From assembly GCA_036392795.1 (NCBI GenBank), contig DASVXH010000083.1, forward strand, positions 1-64,000: a stretch of DNA of 64,000 nucleotides, written 5' to 3'. A program made the translations under genes and the position numbers. Below the pieces are notes generated by a model, which saw only the letters and a program-made list of their open reading frames with translations, did not search any database and was not told the DNA's origin. This document shows positions 8,501 through 16,431 of this stretch, one piece after another; position 1 is the first letter of the stretch, and each line of letters opens with the position of its first letter. The DNA is from JARIHD01 sp036392795. GTDB taxonomy: Bacteria; Patescibacteriota; Saccharimonadia; Saccharimonadales; UBA4665.

Positions 8501-10093
8501 GACACCGAGGAGGGTGAAATTCTTCGTGAGCTGTTACATGAATTGGTGACAAAAAATGATGCGGGAACCGCATATCTACATATCGGCCCCATGCTGCAGG
8601 ATATGATTTTAAAACCGCCAAAATCTTTCTCTGATCTACGACCGATTACTGACAGCATTGCAGACAGTGCGGTAGACGCTATGGTGGCGCGCGGACGATT
8701 ACGGAATCCTACTCCACAAGATTATGATGCGGTACGCCGTCGGGTCGCTAAGCTTTTTGAGGGCGATAGCAAAGGAAAAGCTCGCGACAGCATACAAGAA
8801 GTCAAGGTTCGTATATTGCAAAGAATCGGCGCCGAAGACAGCGTTTCGTCCGCGACCAAACTAAGCACGTTGGCCTTCGCCGCTCTCGCCGGCAAAAAAG
8901 CGGGCGGAATCGGAGTAAAAATGTTGCAGCTGGCCGGACAATATTTTGAGCTGTCAGAGGAAGACCGTACGGAATTTGAAGACGTGTACGATGACATGAA
9001 GGGTCAGACGCGTCTTCAGGCGTATATCACCCTTAAGCGCGAGGCGGCACAAAATCCGGCAACTGCCGAGCTGCTTGATAATATTAAATCGTTTGGCGGC
9101 CGCATTGGCGGCGGTTCGTTATTTACCGTGTATAAAGTTCATCTAAAAGACGGCCGAGAGATGGCACTGGGCGTTAAGAATCCTAATGCCGAATTCAGGG
9201 TGCGCCGTCTGGTCGAATTTGCATCTACGGGTATTCAGGGGACAAGCGAGAAACATCCTAAAAACACGACATTACAACTTATGTCGTCGCTAATGGACGA
9301 TGCCGTGCAGTGGGTGGCAAATGAGCTGGACGATCCCGAATTTCCTCAGAAGGACGCGGTTTACGCTCAGGAAAACGACACGATTCGCGGTAAGGGCTTT
9401 AAAAAAGGCAAAACCAGGTACGATGTCATTACCCCAAAAACCATGGAAACTGGCACGTCGTGGGTGCGCTGTGAAGAGTTTATTGGCGGCACTAACCTGA
9501 ATAGCTTGCATATTACCGAGGACGGTCAGACCAACATCCCCTCCGGTGTTATTAGTCGCAGCGACTACAAAGAAGCCGCCTCCGTACTGGTACGCAACTA
9601 TGTGCATCAGGTTATGTCCGGCAGCTATGCACATTCGGATGTGCATCCGGGACAATTCCGTATAACCGAGGACAATACGCGCATCGCTATCTTTGATCGC
9701 CGCAACCTTTTGCCAGTACACCCAAAACTTCGCAGCACTTTGCGTACAGCCTTTAGCGCCTTGATGGATGATGACGTTAGCGCAGCAGCGCTGGCAATTG
9801 CCATGCACGGCGCCCCCGCCGACACCGACCCTGATAAACTGGCTGCAACGATACGTGATATTTCTCAAAAGACCCAAGAACCCGCTCGGCTGGTGGCCGA
9901 CACGATTCTAGCCTTGAAGCGCGCGGGCATAAAGGTACCTCTGGATCTCAGTCTTATGCTGCGCAATTTTATGAGCGTCAACGAATTTAGCAAAAAAGCC
10001 GGCTTTGACAACCTGGCCGAGGCGTTTTTGCATACCTCTTCCGGAATGGATGAACTACTTCGTCTGGCGCAGACAGATGAGACTGTGATATAA
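5591..10093 (+). CDS. Giant zincin-like metalloprotease / ABC1(UbiB)-like kinase fusion
   Basis: A 1500-residue protein with recognisable modules at both ends. Near the N-terminus, residues about 75-140 read like an M48-type zincin. HEKDH at 104-108 fits HExxH, and EIEAD at 133-137 fits the downstream ExxxD that supplies the third zinc ligand; the spacer is short for M48. Residues about 200-1080 are mostly predicted helices without a recognised family. The C-terminal part resembles the ABC1/UbiB/ADCK atypical kinases: an LAGQ segment where KxGQ is expected, a glycine-rich GGGS loop (1173-1176), Lys1196 as the likely ATP lysine, and HSDVHPGQ at 1348-1355 replacing HxDPHPGN. The DFG equivalent is DRR at 1369-1371. 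Such changes may mean altered or lost kinase activity. No signal peptide or transmembrane helix is seen. A TGT-TATACA -10 lies 10 nt before the ATG. Confidence 0.65.
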   Translation: MPTPESPPFSHERIPTHERINITPDAISYLEKVDVYDPSAPATQLLRRYVGEESHKDPNTPIPVVYLVKAKGIGGYTVGDAIFIHDGIFDSLKYAEECRALLEHEKDHYKQGETCEIAPSTLKKIIGAGRVAEIEADIRGLKALDENGINPLGMISLTERAVEQEAQESPSKGPHIESEVHGGMLERKVMLEQVLTVMDVKHLSPGMEPLERPELGKLVKLDDEAFWSLAPTLQQAQLNRVINRDHPSQRHIDIQKRILESIADQPEDEQSLRAKSELMHRKYTESLQDYDIDQLTRDLQILQSQNVRALMPRLKRRRAIESATLPHLRRAILDSSDNHEDLIRLADLIKETAAAEARFIGQAHSPLFIRMPLNQLLKDVDFSKLSTAQSDSLARKLIYYGSQVGYYESYLSSDKPKDEHSMEVPDTARNHFLLRVIREIDARIIADIQAQPAGLDKLHYLTKRFPGEAGDMLAHIGTNLLNPQIVGNTLHNGITDVIRKMPPGKLFNNFINKVRSGDVDDMRELASLVLAQIETNLTQGRKDRALTTKQLKAYLPFILLAYGGDEGPSEPYVITSVEEIVFDTRDAIANYAKRLKIVIEGAAKLQQEYPDIPWQDPSVEIRQSRQLTGTLLRDALKTYQADQEEGIAKLIALMQHYSVPRLEQDVAIYKSNQSYLDVVKIWRNMAESLISRPDLETDENALLTLAALGMSAPEVELNLTVADYAFNQVARLRDFEGGLRLLQEFPNARTVHRSILEVLIEEKAHTPAEFEQLNGIIETLYIDTLADNYGLISAASLADSIAIPVYSHHENIERDVALRTDVIEGMESSDLLAGLLSSGQDDTRLKRYLAGRWWLEKRAGLRSGLRAGLRAWDDDGQDIQDHFKIENFIVYRGPNKRAHLQHWIENDYPEAGSYAPFDDSLGGIYLLTDPARFFAVRKLLLQKPDGVLMNEQGGRDLVDSLMNSWLSAERDTEEGEILRELLHELVTKNDAGTAYLHIGPMLQDMILKPPKSFSDLRPITDSIADSAVDAMVARGRLRNPTPQDYDAVRRRVAKLFEGDSKGKARDSIQEVKVRILQRIGAEDSVSSATKLSTLAFAALAGKKAGGIGVKMLQLAGQYFELSEEDRTEFEDVYDDMKGQTRLQAYITLKREAAQNPATAELLDNIKSFGGRIGGGSLFTVYKVHLKDGREMALGVKNPNAEFRVRRLVEFASTGIQGTSEKHPKNTTLQLMSSLMDDAVQWVANELDDPEFPQKDAVYAQENDTIRGKGFKKGKTRYDVITPKTMETGTSWVRCEEFIGGTNLNSLHITEDGQTNIPSGVISRSDYKEAASVLVRNYVHQVMSGSYAHSDVHPGQFRITEDNTRIAIFDRRNLLPVHPKLRSTLRTAFSALMDDDVSAAALAIAMHGAPADTDPDKLAATIRDISQKTQEPARLVADTILALKRAGIKVPLDLSLMLRNFMSVNEFSKKAGFDNLAEAFLHTSSGMDELLRLAQTDETVI

Positions 10094-10094
10094 T
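10086..10094 (+). promoter_or_regulatory. Probable rpsJ promoter (extended -10)
   Basis: TGA-TATAAT at 10086-10094 overlaps the stop codon of the upstream giant gene. No good -35 is seen, as is common with an extended -10. The rpsJ leader would be about 75 nt. Confidence 0.55.
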
Positions 10095-10178
10095 TGATCA
10101 CGTTATTAATAATTATGCCGAGAACTTGACGGTAATCACTCACGATCAAGATTACGGCATCGCACAAAGGACAATAGA

Positions 10179-10505
10179 ATGGTAGAACCAAAAAAAGATC
10201 AGAAGCAGCGTATTCGGATTCGCCTGAAGGCCTACGACCACAAGGTCATCGACCAGGCCGCAAAGCAGATTGTTGACACTGCTCTGCGCACGGGCGCCAC
10301 CATCGCTGGCCCCATCCCACTGCCTACTGACCGCAGCACTTTTACGGTCATCAAGGCTCCTCATGTTTACAAAAAAGGTCGTGAACAGTTTGAAATGCGG
10401 GTTCACAAACGTCTTATCGACGTGACCGAGCCGACGCCAAAGACGATCGACTCGCTCATGAACTTGAGTCTGCCAGCTGGCTGTGACGTTGAAATCAAAA
10501 TGTAA
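10179..10505 (+). CDS. rpsJ: 30S ribosomal protein S10
   Basis: Small-subunit head protein (uS10). The 108 residues include the conserved RIRLKAYDHKVID start and the TGA.IAGPIPLPT loop. AAAGGA lies about 8 nt before the ATG. Unlike the usual S10 operon, rpsJ is followed by a strong terminator and four unrelated genes before rplC, so it is a separate transcription unit here. Confidence 0.97.
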   Translation: MVEPKKDQKQRIRIRLKAYDHKVIDQAAKQIVDTALRTGATIAGPIPLPTDRSTFTVIKAPHVYKKGREQFEMRVHKRLIDVTEPTPKTIDSLMNLSLPAGCDVEIKM

Positions 10506-10513
10506 TCAAAAGA

Positions 10514-10545
10514 AAGGACCGCCGGAATTAAACCGGCGGTTTTTA
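10514..10545 (+). terminator. Intrinsic terminator of rpsJ
   Basis: Hairpin ACCGCCGG (10518-10525) with CCGGCGGT (10533-10540), followed by a T run. It isolates rpsJ from the rest of the ribosomal cluster. Confidence 0.92.
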
Positions 10546-10552
10546 TATAACT

Positions 10553-11119
10553 ATGATACTACGAGAATACGAAGTCCAAGTTGATAGGGAAGATGCAACC
10601 GTCCGGAGGGCTGCAGCTAATTTAGTTACTCCCACAGTAGAGCTTTTGCTTGCGCATGAATTACCAGCCGATCTCACGCTCGCCTGTACGCCGCGGGAAA
10701 CTGGTGTGCGCGATGGGCTGCGTCACCCACGAGCCGGCAGGACCCCGGAGTTCACGGCGATGCAAACCGATGACGATGAGTATACGATTTCGGCTGCCTT
10801 GCCATTTGATGTGTCACGAATGGGCGCGGGAATCAATGTCGTAAAATACTGCCTTACCCTTCCGCCAAATGGAAGATTCGGCGGAGTGATAGCCATAGAT
10901 AGTCCCGTTAAGCGTATATTTGAACTTACACCCATGGACCCGCGGCGGCAGGACATGAAGCAGCGGCTCTCTGCCAGCGCAGCCGTTAATGGGTTGGCAC
11001 TGTCACTAAACGCACTACAGGCAGGCAAGGGGATTAACGGCTTTAGGACCAATTTTGAACCTAATCTTTTGCACCGCGGACCCTCTATTGTGCCGATGCC
11101 CCGTAGTCGAACCAATTAA
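10553..11119 (+). CDS. Hypothetical protein, 188 aa
   Basis: Not recognised. A soluble-looking protein without signal peptide or membrane helix. It begins with charged and helical stretches, has a central segment around residues 75-130 with alternating hydrophobic residues suggesting beta strands, and ends in a Pro/Arg-rich tail. A TATATA box lies 3-4 nt before the ATG and no Shine-Dalgarno motif is present, so a near-leaderless start is possible. It lies in the gap between rpsJ and rplC. Codon use resembles that of its neighbours. Confidence 0.6.
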   Translation: MILREYEVQVDREDATVRRAAANLVTPTVELLLAHELPADLTLACTPRETGVRDGLRHPRAGRTPEFTAMQTDDDEYTISAALPFDVSRMGAGINVVKYCLTLPPNGRFGGVIAIDSPVKRIFELTPMDPRRQDMKQRLSASAAVNGLALSLNALQAGKGINGFRTNFEPNLLHRGPSIVPMPRSRTN

Positions 11120-11162
11120 CTGGGATTGTCGAACTATACCGCTTCTGCTTTAATATAAGCTA

Positions 11163-11444
11163 ATGGCAAAAATCAAAACCAAAAAACGTGCCGCCCGTAC
11201 CAGTGATTCTTTTGATGGCGTCTATCTGTTCAAGATGGTTTTATATCTGTTACTGGGATCAATGTGGGTCAAAATTAGCCATGGGGACTGGCTGCAGCTA
11301 CCTATTCCGGTGGGACTAATAATCGGTCTGATTTTTGCGACACATGAACACTTTCGTATCGACCGCAAGATAGAGTATGCGGTCTTGCTTGTAGCCATGC
11401 TATTCGGCTACTTTGCGCCGTACGGCTTGTATATCAATTTTTAG
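11163..11444 (+). CDS. Small membrane protein, 93 aa
   Basis: Not recognised by family. A basic N-terminus (Lys/Arg-rich, residues 1-13) is followed by three hydrophobic segments at about 22-40, 47-63 and 71-90, so a three-helix inner-membrane protein with a cytoplasmic N-terminus is likely by the positive-inside rule. The -10 TAATAT (11151-11156) ends exactly 6 nt before the ATG, with TTGTCG 19 nt further up, predicting a leaderless mRNA. Its 3' end overlaps the convergent gene on the minus strand by 11 nt. Confidence 0.7.
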   Translation: MAKIKTKKRAARTSDSFDGVYLFKMVLYLLLGSMWVKISHGDWLQLPIPVGLIIGLIFATHEHFRIDRKIEYAVLLVAMLFGYFAPYGLYINF

Positions 11445-12789
11445 GACCGTCGAAGTCTTTATAGCTGGACAATTGCGTTTCGCCAATGTGCCACAGAACG
11501 GTTTCGCCCTTTGGCCGACCGCCGATCAAATCAACCTGCTTGCTTTTGACTACCAGCCCGCCACGGATCGTTCGGAACGGCTTAGCGGTGCAATAAGAAC
11601 TCCACCCAAGATTTTGTCTTACGATCATATGCAGGACGTCAAGTATCTCTACTAGTTCCTGATGCGATGTCGCGCCCTGTACAACGCGCAGTGCCTGTTT
11701 CGTGCGGTCATCCGTAATCTGACCAAGCAGTCTGACGGCTTGTTCATGATCCAGCTTGGGGCATCTACCCGGGGCCATGGCCATACTTAGCAACTTTTCC
11801 GCACTCGCGATTTCCTGTTCGGTTAGCGCTCCAAGTCTTCTGGATCTTGCCAAGTCTTTATCGACCCCAAACGGGTAAATACACCTTACAACCGCTGGGT
11901 CGTATGGCTCGTCGGGCGGGAGTGGAACCAGGTGAATTGTCAGCGGTTCAGGGTTGACATCAATCAGGCTGCCGGCACGCCGGTTACGAATTACACCCAT
12001 TCCAAACAGTAATTTTCGGACGATTTGCTCAACGGGTGCCGCCAGTATATGACAGGTATTTTCAAAGATCTGGCTTTCTTTATCTGTAAAAAGCATTCTT
12101 TCGGCAATGGTCATTGATCTCCATGTCTCCAGATACAAGTCTTTGTGGCCCAGGACAGTCTTGGGATGTTGAGCAACCAATTGCATAACCCTGGTGGCAA
12201 GAATCGATTCAGGACTATCCAAGTCAAGAGAAAATTGTTTGCCATCAAATTCGATAAGCACATGGTCGACGGTGGCTAGCTGTGTCTTTTCTTGTTCTTG
12301 TTCATAGAGGGCGTTTTTCTTGTACATAAGTTTTTCGCCCCCGGCCGCATCTACTCGGCACTTAAAATCTGCTAGCTCTTCTGCGGTTGCGTGCCGCTCG
12401 GCTAATGCGATACGTCCAAAACCAATATGGGACTTACCGTCGGGTGATTCAGTTTTTACGACAGCGGAGACAAGTTCTGGCACGAGAGCTTGAATACGTA
12501 AGCCGTACGCAACCAGTTGGCCCGCATGTCTAGAAGGCTTATCCTCTGCCTGCGTAAGGTCGACCAAATCCTGGCAGATATGATCGCCCGGTCCAGCCGT
12601 TAGGTAAAGTTCGCTCATCCGGGCCATATATGTTGACGACTGGTCTACGCCCCGCATTTCAACGATACGACCATCTGACGCCAAGGCGGTATGTCCACGA
12701 AGATGCCACTGATTAATCTCAGGGACATTTGTTATCAACGTTGCATCTGATTCAAGAATTTCGTGGCGAGGTAAATGATGAGATAACAT
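11434..12789 (-). CDS. Hypothetical protein, about 451 aa
   Basis: Not recognised. A large soluble protein on the minus strand inside an otherwise plus-strand region. Residues about 180-225 (IEFDGKQFSLDLDSPE then VAQHPKTVLGHKDLY) look like a strand-then-winged-helix module reminiscent of OmpR-type effector domains, but this is only a resemblance. ATG 12789 is preferred over the in-frame ATG at 12798 because a TGC-TATAAA extended -10 overlaps the latter and ends 8 nt before the former. It is divergent from the gene starting at 12896. Confidence 0.6.
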   Translation of the reverse strand: MLSHHLPRHEILESDATLITNVPEINQWHLRGHTALASDGRIVEMRGVDQSSTYMARMSELYLTAGPGDHICQDLVDLTQAEDKPSRHAGQLVAYGLRIQALVPELVSAVVKTESPDGKSHIGFGRIALAERHATAEELADFKCRVDAAGGEKLMYKKNALYEQEQEKTQLATVDHVLIEFDGKQFSLDLDSPESILATRVMQLVAQHPKTVLGHKDLYLETWRSMTIAERMLFTDKESQIFENTCHILAAPVEQIVRKLLFGMGVIRNRRAGSLIDVNPEPLTIHLVPLPPDEPYDPAVVRCIYPFGVDKDLARSRRLGALTEQEIASAEKLLSMAMAPGRCPKLDHEQAVRLLGQITDDRTKQALRVVQGATSHQELVEILDVLHMIVRQNLGWSSYCTAKPFRTIRGGLVVKSKQVDLIGGRPKGETVLWHIGETQLSSYKDFDGPKN

Positions 12790-12855
12790 GGGAGTCATTT
12801 ATAGCATGGTGCCGCCTAAGTGCAAAGTTATTTAGCAGCCAAGCTGGAAAAAGAA

Positions 12856-12884
12856 TTTACAAAGAGCCGTTTGCGGAGTAGGAT
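12856..12884 (+). promoter_or_regulatory. Promoter of the 12896 gene
   Basis: TTTACA (12856-12861), a 17-nt spacer and TAGGAT (12879-12884). Transcription would begin near 12891, downstream of the in-frame TTG at 12887. Confidence 0.55.
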
Positions 12885-12895
12885 TATTGGCTGAT

Positions 12896-13477
12896 ATGCC
12901 TGTAAATACCGAAGCGAGTAGGTTTTATGCCTACCATGTTGAATTTTGCCCTGAAGATCCTGCGCACTGTATAAACCCTGTACTTTTAGGCAGGGCCAGT
13001 ATGGAGCTGCTTGACTCCTATAATGCCGACTTCCGATTCAATTCGACGAGACCAGTGGACCCTTTGCGGCTACCCGACGTCGACACGCGCAATGTGAAAG
13101 AAAAAATTACTGCCGAGCGAAGTTTTGATGGCTGGCTATTTGATATAGAATTTGCAGAAAATCGAACATTGAAGTTTTTAGACGACTATCCGAATTCTAT
13201 GATGAGTAAACTACAGTTCATGGTGCCAAAATGCGGAGTCGTAGCGACTGATATGGTATGCAAGAGATTGCTTCTTGAGGGGCATAATGCTCCGCGAATC
13301 CCATTACCTGCGCGACCGAAGCGAGGTTTTTTATCCATTCCAAAGCAAATCGACAAGCGTCGATTTATAGGTGGTAATTATTCCGCGCAGCTAGCACTTA
13401 CGCTTATTCGGCAAACATTGGATCGCAACCATGCCCAAAAATCCGGCACCAAAGTCGTCAAAGATCTTATTGGCTAG
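12896..13477 (+). CDS. Hypothetical protein, 193 aa
   Basis: Not recognised. A soluble protein with several Cys (CPEDPAHC near the N-terminus, KCG and VC in the middle) and a basic C-terminal third. The ATG at 12896 was chosen over TTG 12887 because the predicted transcription start lies between them, leaving a leader of about 5 nt. The TTG alternative has GGAG 8 nt upstream and cannot be excluded. The gene ends just before the strong promoter of the rplC operon. Confidence 0.55.
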   Translation: MPVNTEASRFYAYHVEFCPEDPAHCINPVLLGRASMELLDSYNADFRFNSTRPVDPLRLPDVDTRNVKEKITAERSFDGWLFDIEFAENRTLKFLDDYPNSMMSKLQFMVPKCGVVATDMVCKRLLLEGHNAPRIPLPARPKRGFLSIPKQIDKRRFIGGNYSAQLALTLIRQTLDRNHAQKSGTKVVKDLIG

Positions 13478-13494
13478 GTAGAATATACAACATA

Positions 13495-13524
13495 TTGACA
13501 GGAGTTACGGTTTCTTGCTACACT
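13495..13524 (+). promoter_or_regulatory. Strong promoter of the rplC-rplO operon
   Basis: Consensus TTGACA (13495-13500), an 18-nt spacer and TACACT (13519-13524), preceded by TGC (extended -10). This is among the best promoters in the window and drives about 18 ribosomal genes. Confidence 0.85.
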
Positions 13525-13530
13525 GTACAG

Positions 13531-13685
13531 GTATAACAAATTTCTGTACTTGGTGATTTGGGAAAGTCCGCGTCCTCAACAGGGGTGGAAACTGTCCGGA
13601 GCCGAGCATTTTTATTCTCACGTAAAAGTGCGGCAACAGATAAAAATAGCTACAGACTGTCCAAGTGTCTGCGAGCGGAGAAACT
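13531..13685 (+). promoter_or_regulatory. Structured 5' leader of the rplC operon
   Basis: About 155 nt lie between the predicted start and the rplC ATG. ACTTGG (13548-13553) can pair with CCAAGT (13661-13666), closing a domain that contains small hairpins such as CCTC/GGGG near 13575 and ACAG/CTGT near 13580-13595. The closing stem ends just before the GGAG Shine-Dalgarno (13677-13680), which suits ribosomal-protein feedback control. No known leader family was recognised. Confidence 0.45.
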
Positions 13686-14303
13686 ATGAAAGCACTCATC
13701 ACTCGAAAGGTTGGCATGACCAGTACCATCGCTGAAGACGGTACGGTTCAGGCTATTACCTTGCTTTCCGCTAGTCCTTGCGTCATCACGCAAGTCAAAA
13801 CCGATGAGACTGACGGCTACACCGCTGTACAGATCGGTTTTGAAGAAGCGAAACAGCAAAATGTTGCCAAGGCGCAGCAAGGCCATTTCAAGGCCGCCGG
13901 TTCCATGCCGAAGATTATTCGCGAGTTCCGCGTAGACGAAGTTACTGAAGACCTCAAGGTTGGCGAAACAGTTAGCCCCGAGGTCTTTTCAGTTGGCGAC
14001 GAAATCGACGTCACCGGTACTTCAAAAGGTAAGGGTTGGGCCGGTACTATCAAGCGCCACAATTTCCACCGCGGTCGCAAGACTCACGGTGGTCGCTCGT
14101 ACCGCCGCCCAGGTTCGATCGGTTCGATGTACCCTCAAAAGATTTTTAAGGGTAAAAAGATGGCCGGTCAGATGGGTTACGAGCAAGTAACCGTCAAAAA
14201 CCTGAAAATTGCCTTGGTTGACACCGAACTTGGTGTTATCGGTGTTACCGGCGCTGTTCCTGGCCCACGCAAGGGTATCGTCATCATCAAGGAGGCGAAA
14301 TAA
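13686..14303 (+). CDS. rplC: 50S ribosomal protein L3
   Basis: uL3, an early-assembly 23S-binding protein. The 205-residue frame starts at MKALITRKVGM, with GGAG 5 nt upstream; the in-frame GTG at 13665 lies within the leader and is rejected. The conserved KTHGGRSYRRPGSIG extension near the peptidyl-transferase centre is present. Its stop overlaps the rplD start by one base (TAATG), indicating coupled translation. Confidence 0.97.
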   Translation: MKALITRKVGMTSTIAEDGTVQAITLLSASPCVITQVKTDETDGYTAVQIGFEEAKQQNVAKAQQGHFKAAGSMPKIIREFRVDEVTEDLKVGETVSPEVFSVGDEIDVTGTSKGKGWAGTIKRHNFHRGRKTHGGRSYRRPGSIGSMYPQKIFKGKKMAGQMGYEQVTVKNLKIALVDTELGVIGVTGAVPGPRKGIVIIKEAK

Positions 14304-14947
14304 TGGCTACTCCAACCGTTCCTACATTCACTAAAAGTGGCAGCAAGGCTACTACGGCCGCCAAATTGGACGCCAACGTTTTTAGCGTCATGCCCGAAAA
14401 CCACGAATTACTAAAGCTGGCTTACACCGCCTATCTGGCTAATGGCCGCGAAAACCTCGCCGTCGTAAAGACCCGTGGTCTTGTTCGCGGTGGTGGTAAA
14501 AAGCCCTGGAAACAAAAAGGTACCGGTCGCGCACGTTTTGGTTCGTCCCGTAACCCAATTTGGCGCGGTGGTGGTATCGTTTTCGGTCCAACCGGCCAGG
14601 AAAACTACACCAAAAAAGTAGATGTTAACGCTAAACGTCTGGCTATCCGCCAAGCACTCAGCCTGGCTGCCAGTGAAAACCGTATCCGCAGCATCGAAAC
14701 TTTTGAAACTAAAGGTAAAGTCGCTGACACTGCCAAACTCCTGCAAAAAATTGAAGCAACCGGTTCGGTACTGCTGGTCGTTGACCACAAAGACGAAGTA
14801 GTTGTGCGCGCAACCCGCAACCTACCAAAGGTTAAGCTGGTCAACGCTAACTACCTGAACGTCTATGACATTCTAAATGCTGACACTATTGTAGTAAGCA
14901 GCAAGTCGCTCGACATTATCAGCGAGTGGCTGGGAGGCAAGAAGTAA
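14303..14947 (+). CDS. rplD: 50S ribosomal protein L4
   Basis: uL4 with the long exit-tunnel loop (GGGKKPWKQKGTGRARFG) and a globular alpha/beta domain, 214 residues. It has TAATG overlaps at both ends. In enterobacteria L4 represses its own operon; whether it binds the leader upstream of rplC here is untested. Confidence 0.96.
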   Translation: MATPTVPTFTKSGSKATTAAKLDANVFSVMPENHELLKLAYTAYLANGRENLAVVKTRGLVRGGGKKPWKQKGTGRARFGSSRNPIWRGGGIVFGPTGQENYTKKVDVNAKRLAIRQALSLAASENRIRSIETFETKGKVADTAKLLQKIEATGSVLLVVDHKDEVVVRATRNLPKVKLVNANYLNVYDILNADTIVVSSKSLDIISEWLGGKK

Positions 14948-15297
14948 TGGAAAACCACATTGTTCTTATTCCTCGCATCAGCGAAAAAACATATATGCTA
15001 AGCGAAACCCGAAACACCTACGTTGTTGAAGTTCCTGCCGGCACCAGCCGCGACCTTGTCGCCAAAGCTGTTGCAGCGCAGTTCAAGGTAACCGTTACCA
15101 ATGTCAACATCGTAAACGTTAAAGGTAAAGCCAAGCGCACTGTTCGCAAGGGCGGTCGTCAGATTATGGGCCAGCGCTCCGACATCAAAAAAGCATATGT
15201 CACCCTAAAAGAAGGCGATAAACTGCCATTCTTCGCTGATCCAGAGGACGAAAAGAAAGCCGACAAAAAGGCTAAGTCCCAGAAAGAGGAGAAATAA
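14947..15297 (+). CDS. rplW: 50S ribosomal protein L23
   Basis: uL23, at the tunnel exit, where SRP and chaperones dock. The 116-residue frame starts at MENHIVLIPRISEKT; the earlier GTG at 14926 lies within rplD. The last 20 residues form a Lys/Glu-rich tail beyond the usual 95-100 residues. Confidence 0.96.
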   Translation: MENHIVLIPRISEKTYMLSETRNTYVVEVPAGTSRDLVAKAVAAQFKVTVTNVNIVNVKGKAKRTVRKGGRQIMGQRSDIKKAYVTLKEGDKLPFFADPEDEKKADKKAKSQKEEK

Positions 15298-15299
15298 TC

Positions 15300-16136
15300 A
15301 TGGCCATTCAAGCATACAAGCCAACTACTCCTGCTCGCCGCGGCATGACCTCTCAGGACACCAGCGATATTACAACCAGAAAGCCACTGCGCTCTTTGAT
15401 TGTTACAAAGCGCCGCACCAATGGCCGCAATAACCAAGGTCGCATTACCACTCGTCACCGTGGTGGTGGTGCCCGCCGTCACTATCGCATGGTTAACTTT
15501 GGCCTCGAAGCCGGTCTGACCGCGACTATCGAACACATCGAATACGATCCAAACCGCTCAGCCCGCATTGCCCGTATCAAGGACAACAAAGGCGCCTATC
15601 ACTACATCCTTGCCGCTAAAGAAATGACCGTTGGTCAAACTATAACTACTGGCGAAGAAGCTCCTATCGAAAACGGTAACCGCTTGCCCCTGCGTAACAT
15701 TCCTGTCGGTAGCACTATCCACGCCATCGAATTACAGCCTGGCCGCGGCGCACAGATTGTGCGTTCCGCCGGTAACAGCGCCCAGCTGATGGCCAAAGAA
15801 GGTGCTTACGCTCAGGTTCGTTTGCCCTCGGGTGAAGTTCGCCTGATCAATCAGGACTGTACTGCATCCTTGGGTGTCATTGGTAACGAACAGCATCAAA
15901 ACATCAAGATCGGTAAGGCTGGTCGCAACCGCCACAAAGGCAAGCGCCCAACCGTTCGCGGTGTTGTTATGAACGCTGTTGACCACCCACACGGTGGTGG
16001 TGATGGTGGTCGTCACCGTATGGCTAAGGCTCCTCGTACGCCTTGGGGTCAAAAGACCCTAGGCTTCAAGACCCGCCGTCGCAAGAACACCAGTCAGTTC
16101 ATCGTTAAGAGCCGTCACGCGGCCAAGAGAAAGTAA
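15300..16136 (+). CDS. rplB: 50S ribosomal protein L2
   Basis: uL2, 278 residues, required for peptidyl-transferase activity and subunit joining. His229 in the motif DHPHGGGDGG sits at the position of the functionally important His of the family. The C-terminal basic tail is normal. Confidence 0.98.
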   Translation: MAIQAYKPTTPARRGMTSQDTSDITTRKPLRSLIVTKRRTNGRNNQGRITTRHRGGGARRHYRMVNFGLEAGLTATIEHIEYDPNRSARIARIKDNKGAYHYILAAKEMTVGQTITTGEEAPIENGNRLPLRNIPVGSTIHAIELQPGRGAQIVRSAGNSAQLMAKEGAYAQVRLPSGEVRLINQDCTASLGVIGNEQHQNIKIGKAGRNRHKGKRPTVRGVVMNAVDHPHGGGDGGRHRMAKAPRTPWGQKTLGFKTRRRKNTSQFIVKSRHAAKRK

Positions 16137-16148
16137 GGTAGGTAAGAT

Positions 16149-16424
16149 ATGAGTCGTTCACTGAAAAAAGGACCATTTATCGACCCTAAGCTTGCCAAAA
16201 AAGTGGCCGCACTAGGCAATGAAGATCGTACGATCATTAAAACCTGGGCACGCGCAAGCGTTATCGCTCCAGAATTCGTCGGTCGCACCTTTGCGGTTCA
16301 CAATGGCAAGGTCCACGTTCCGGTATTCGTTACCGAAAACATGGTCGGTCACAAACTTGGTGAATTTTCACCAACCCGCAAATTCCGTTCACACGGTGGT
16401 AAATTAGCGAAGGGTAAGAAGTAG
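16149..16424 (+). CDS. rpsS: 30S ribosomal protein S19
   Basis: uS19, 91 residues, starting MSRSLKKGPFID and containing the conserved FVTENMVGHKLGEFSPTR stretch of the 30S head. Order rplB-rpsS-rplV is canonical. Confidence 0.97.
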   Translation: MSRSLKKGPFIDPKLAKKVAALGNEDRTIIKTWARASVIAPEFVGRTFAVHNGKVHVPVFVTENMVGHKLGEFSPTRKFRSHGGKLAKGKK

Positions 16425-16431
16425 GTAGATT

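Noticed and set aside
13561..13570. GGAAAGTCCG in the rplC leader resembles the conserved P4 strand of RNase P RNA.
   Set aside because: The leader is only about 155 nt, lacks the other conserved P RNA blocks and leads directly into rplC.
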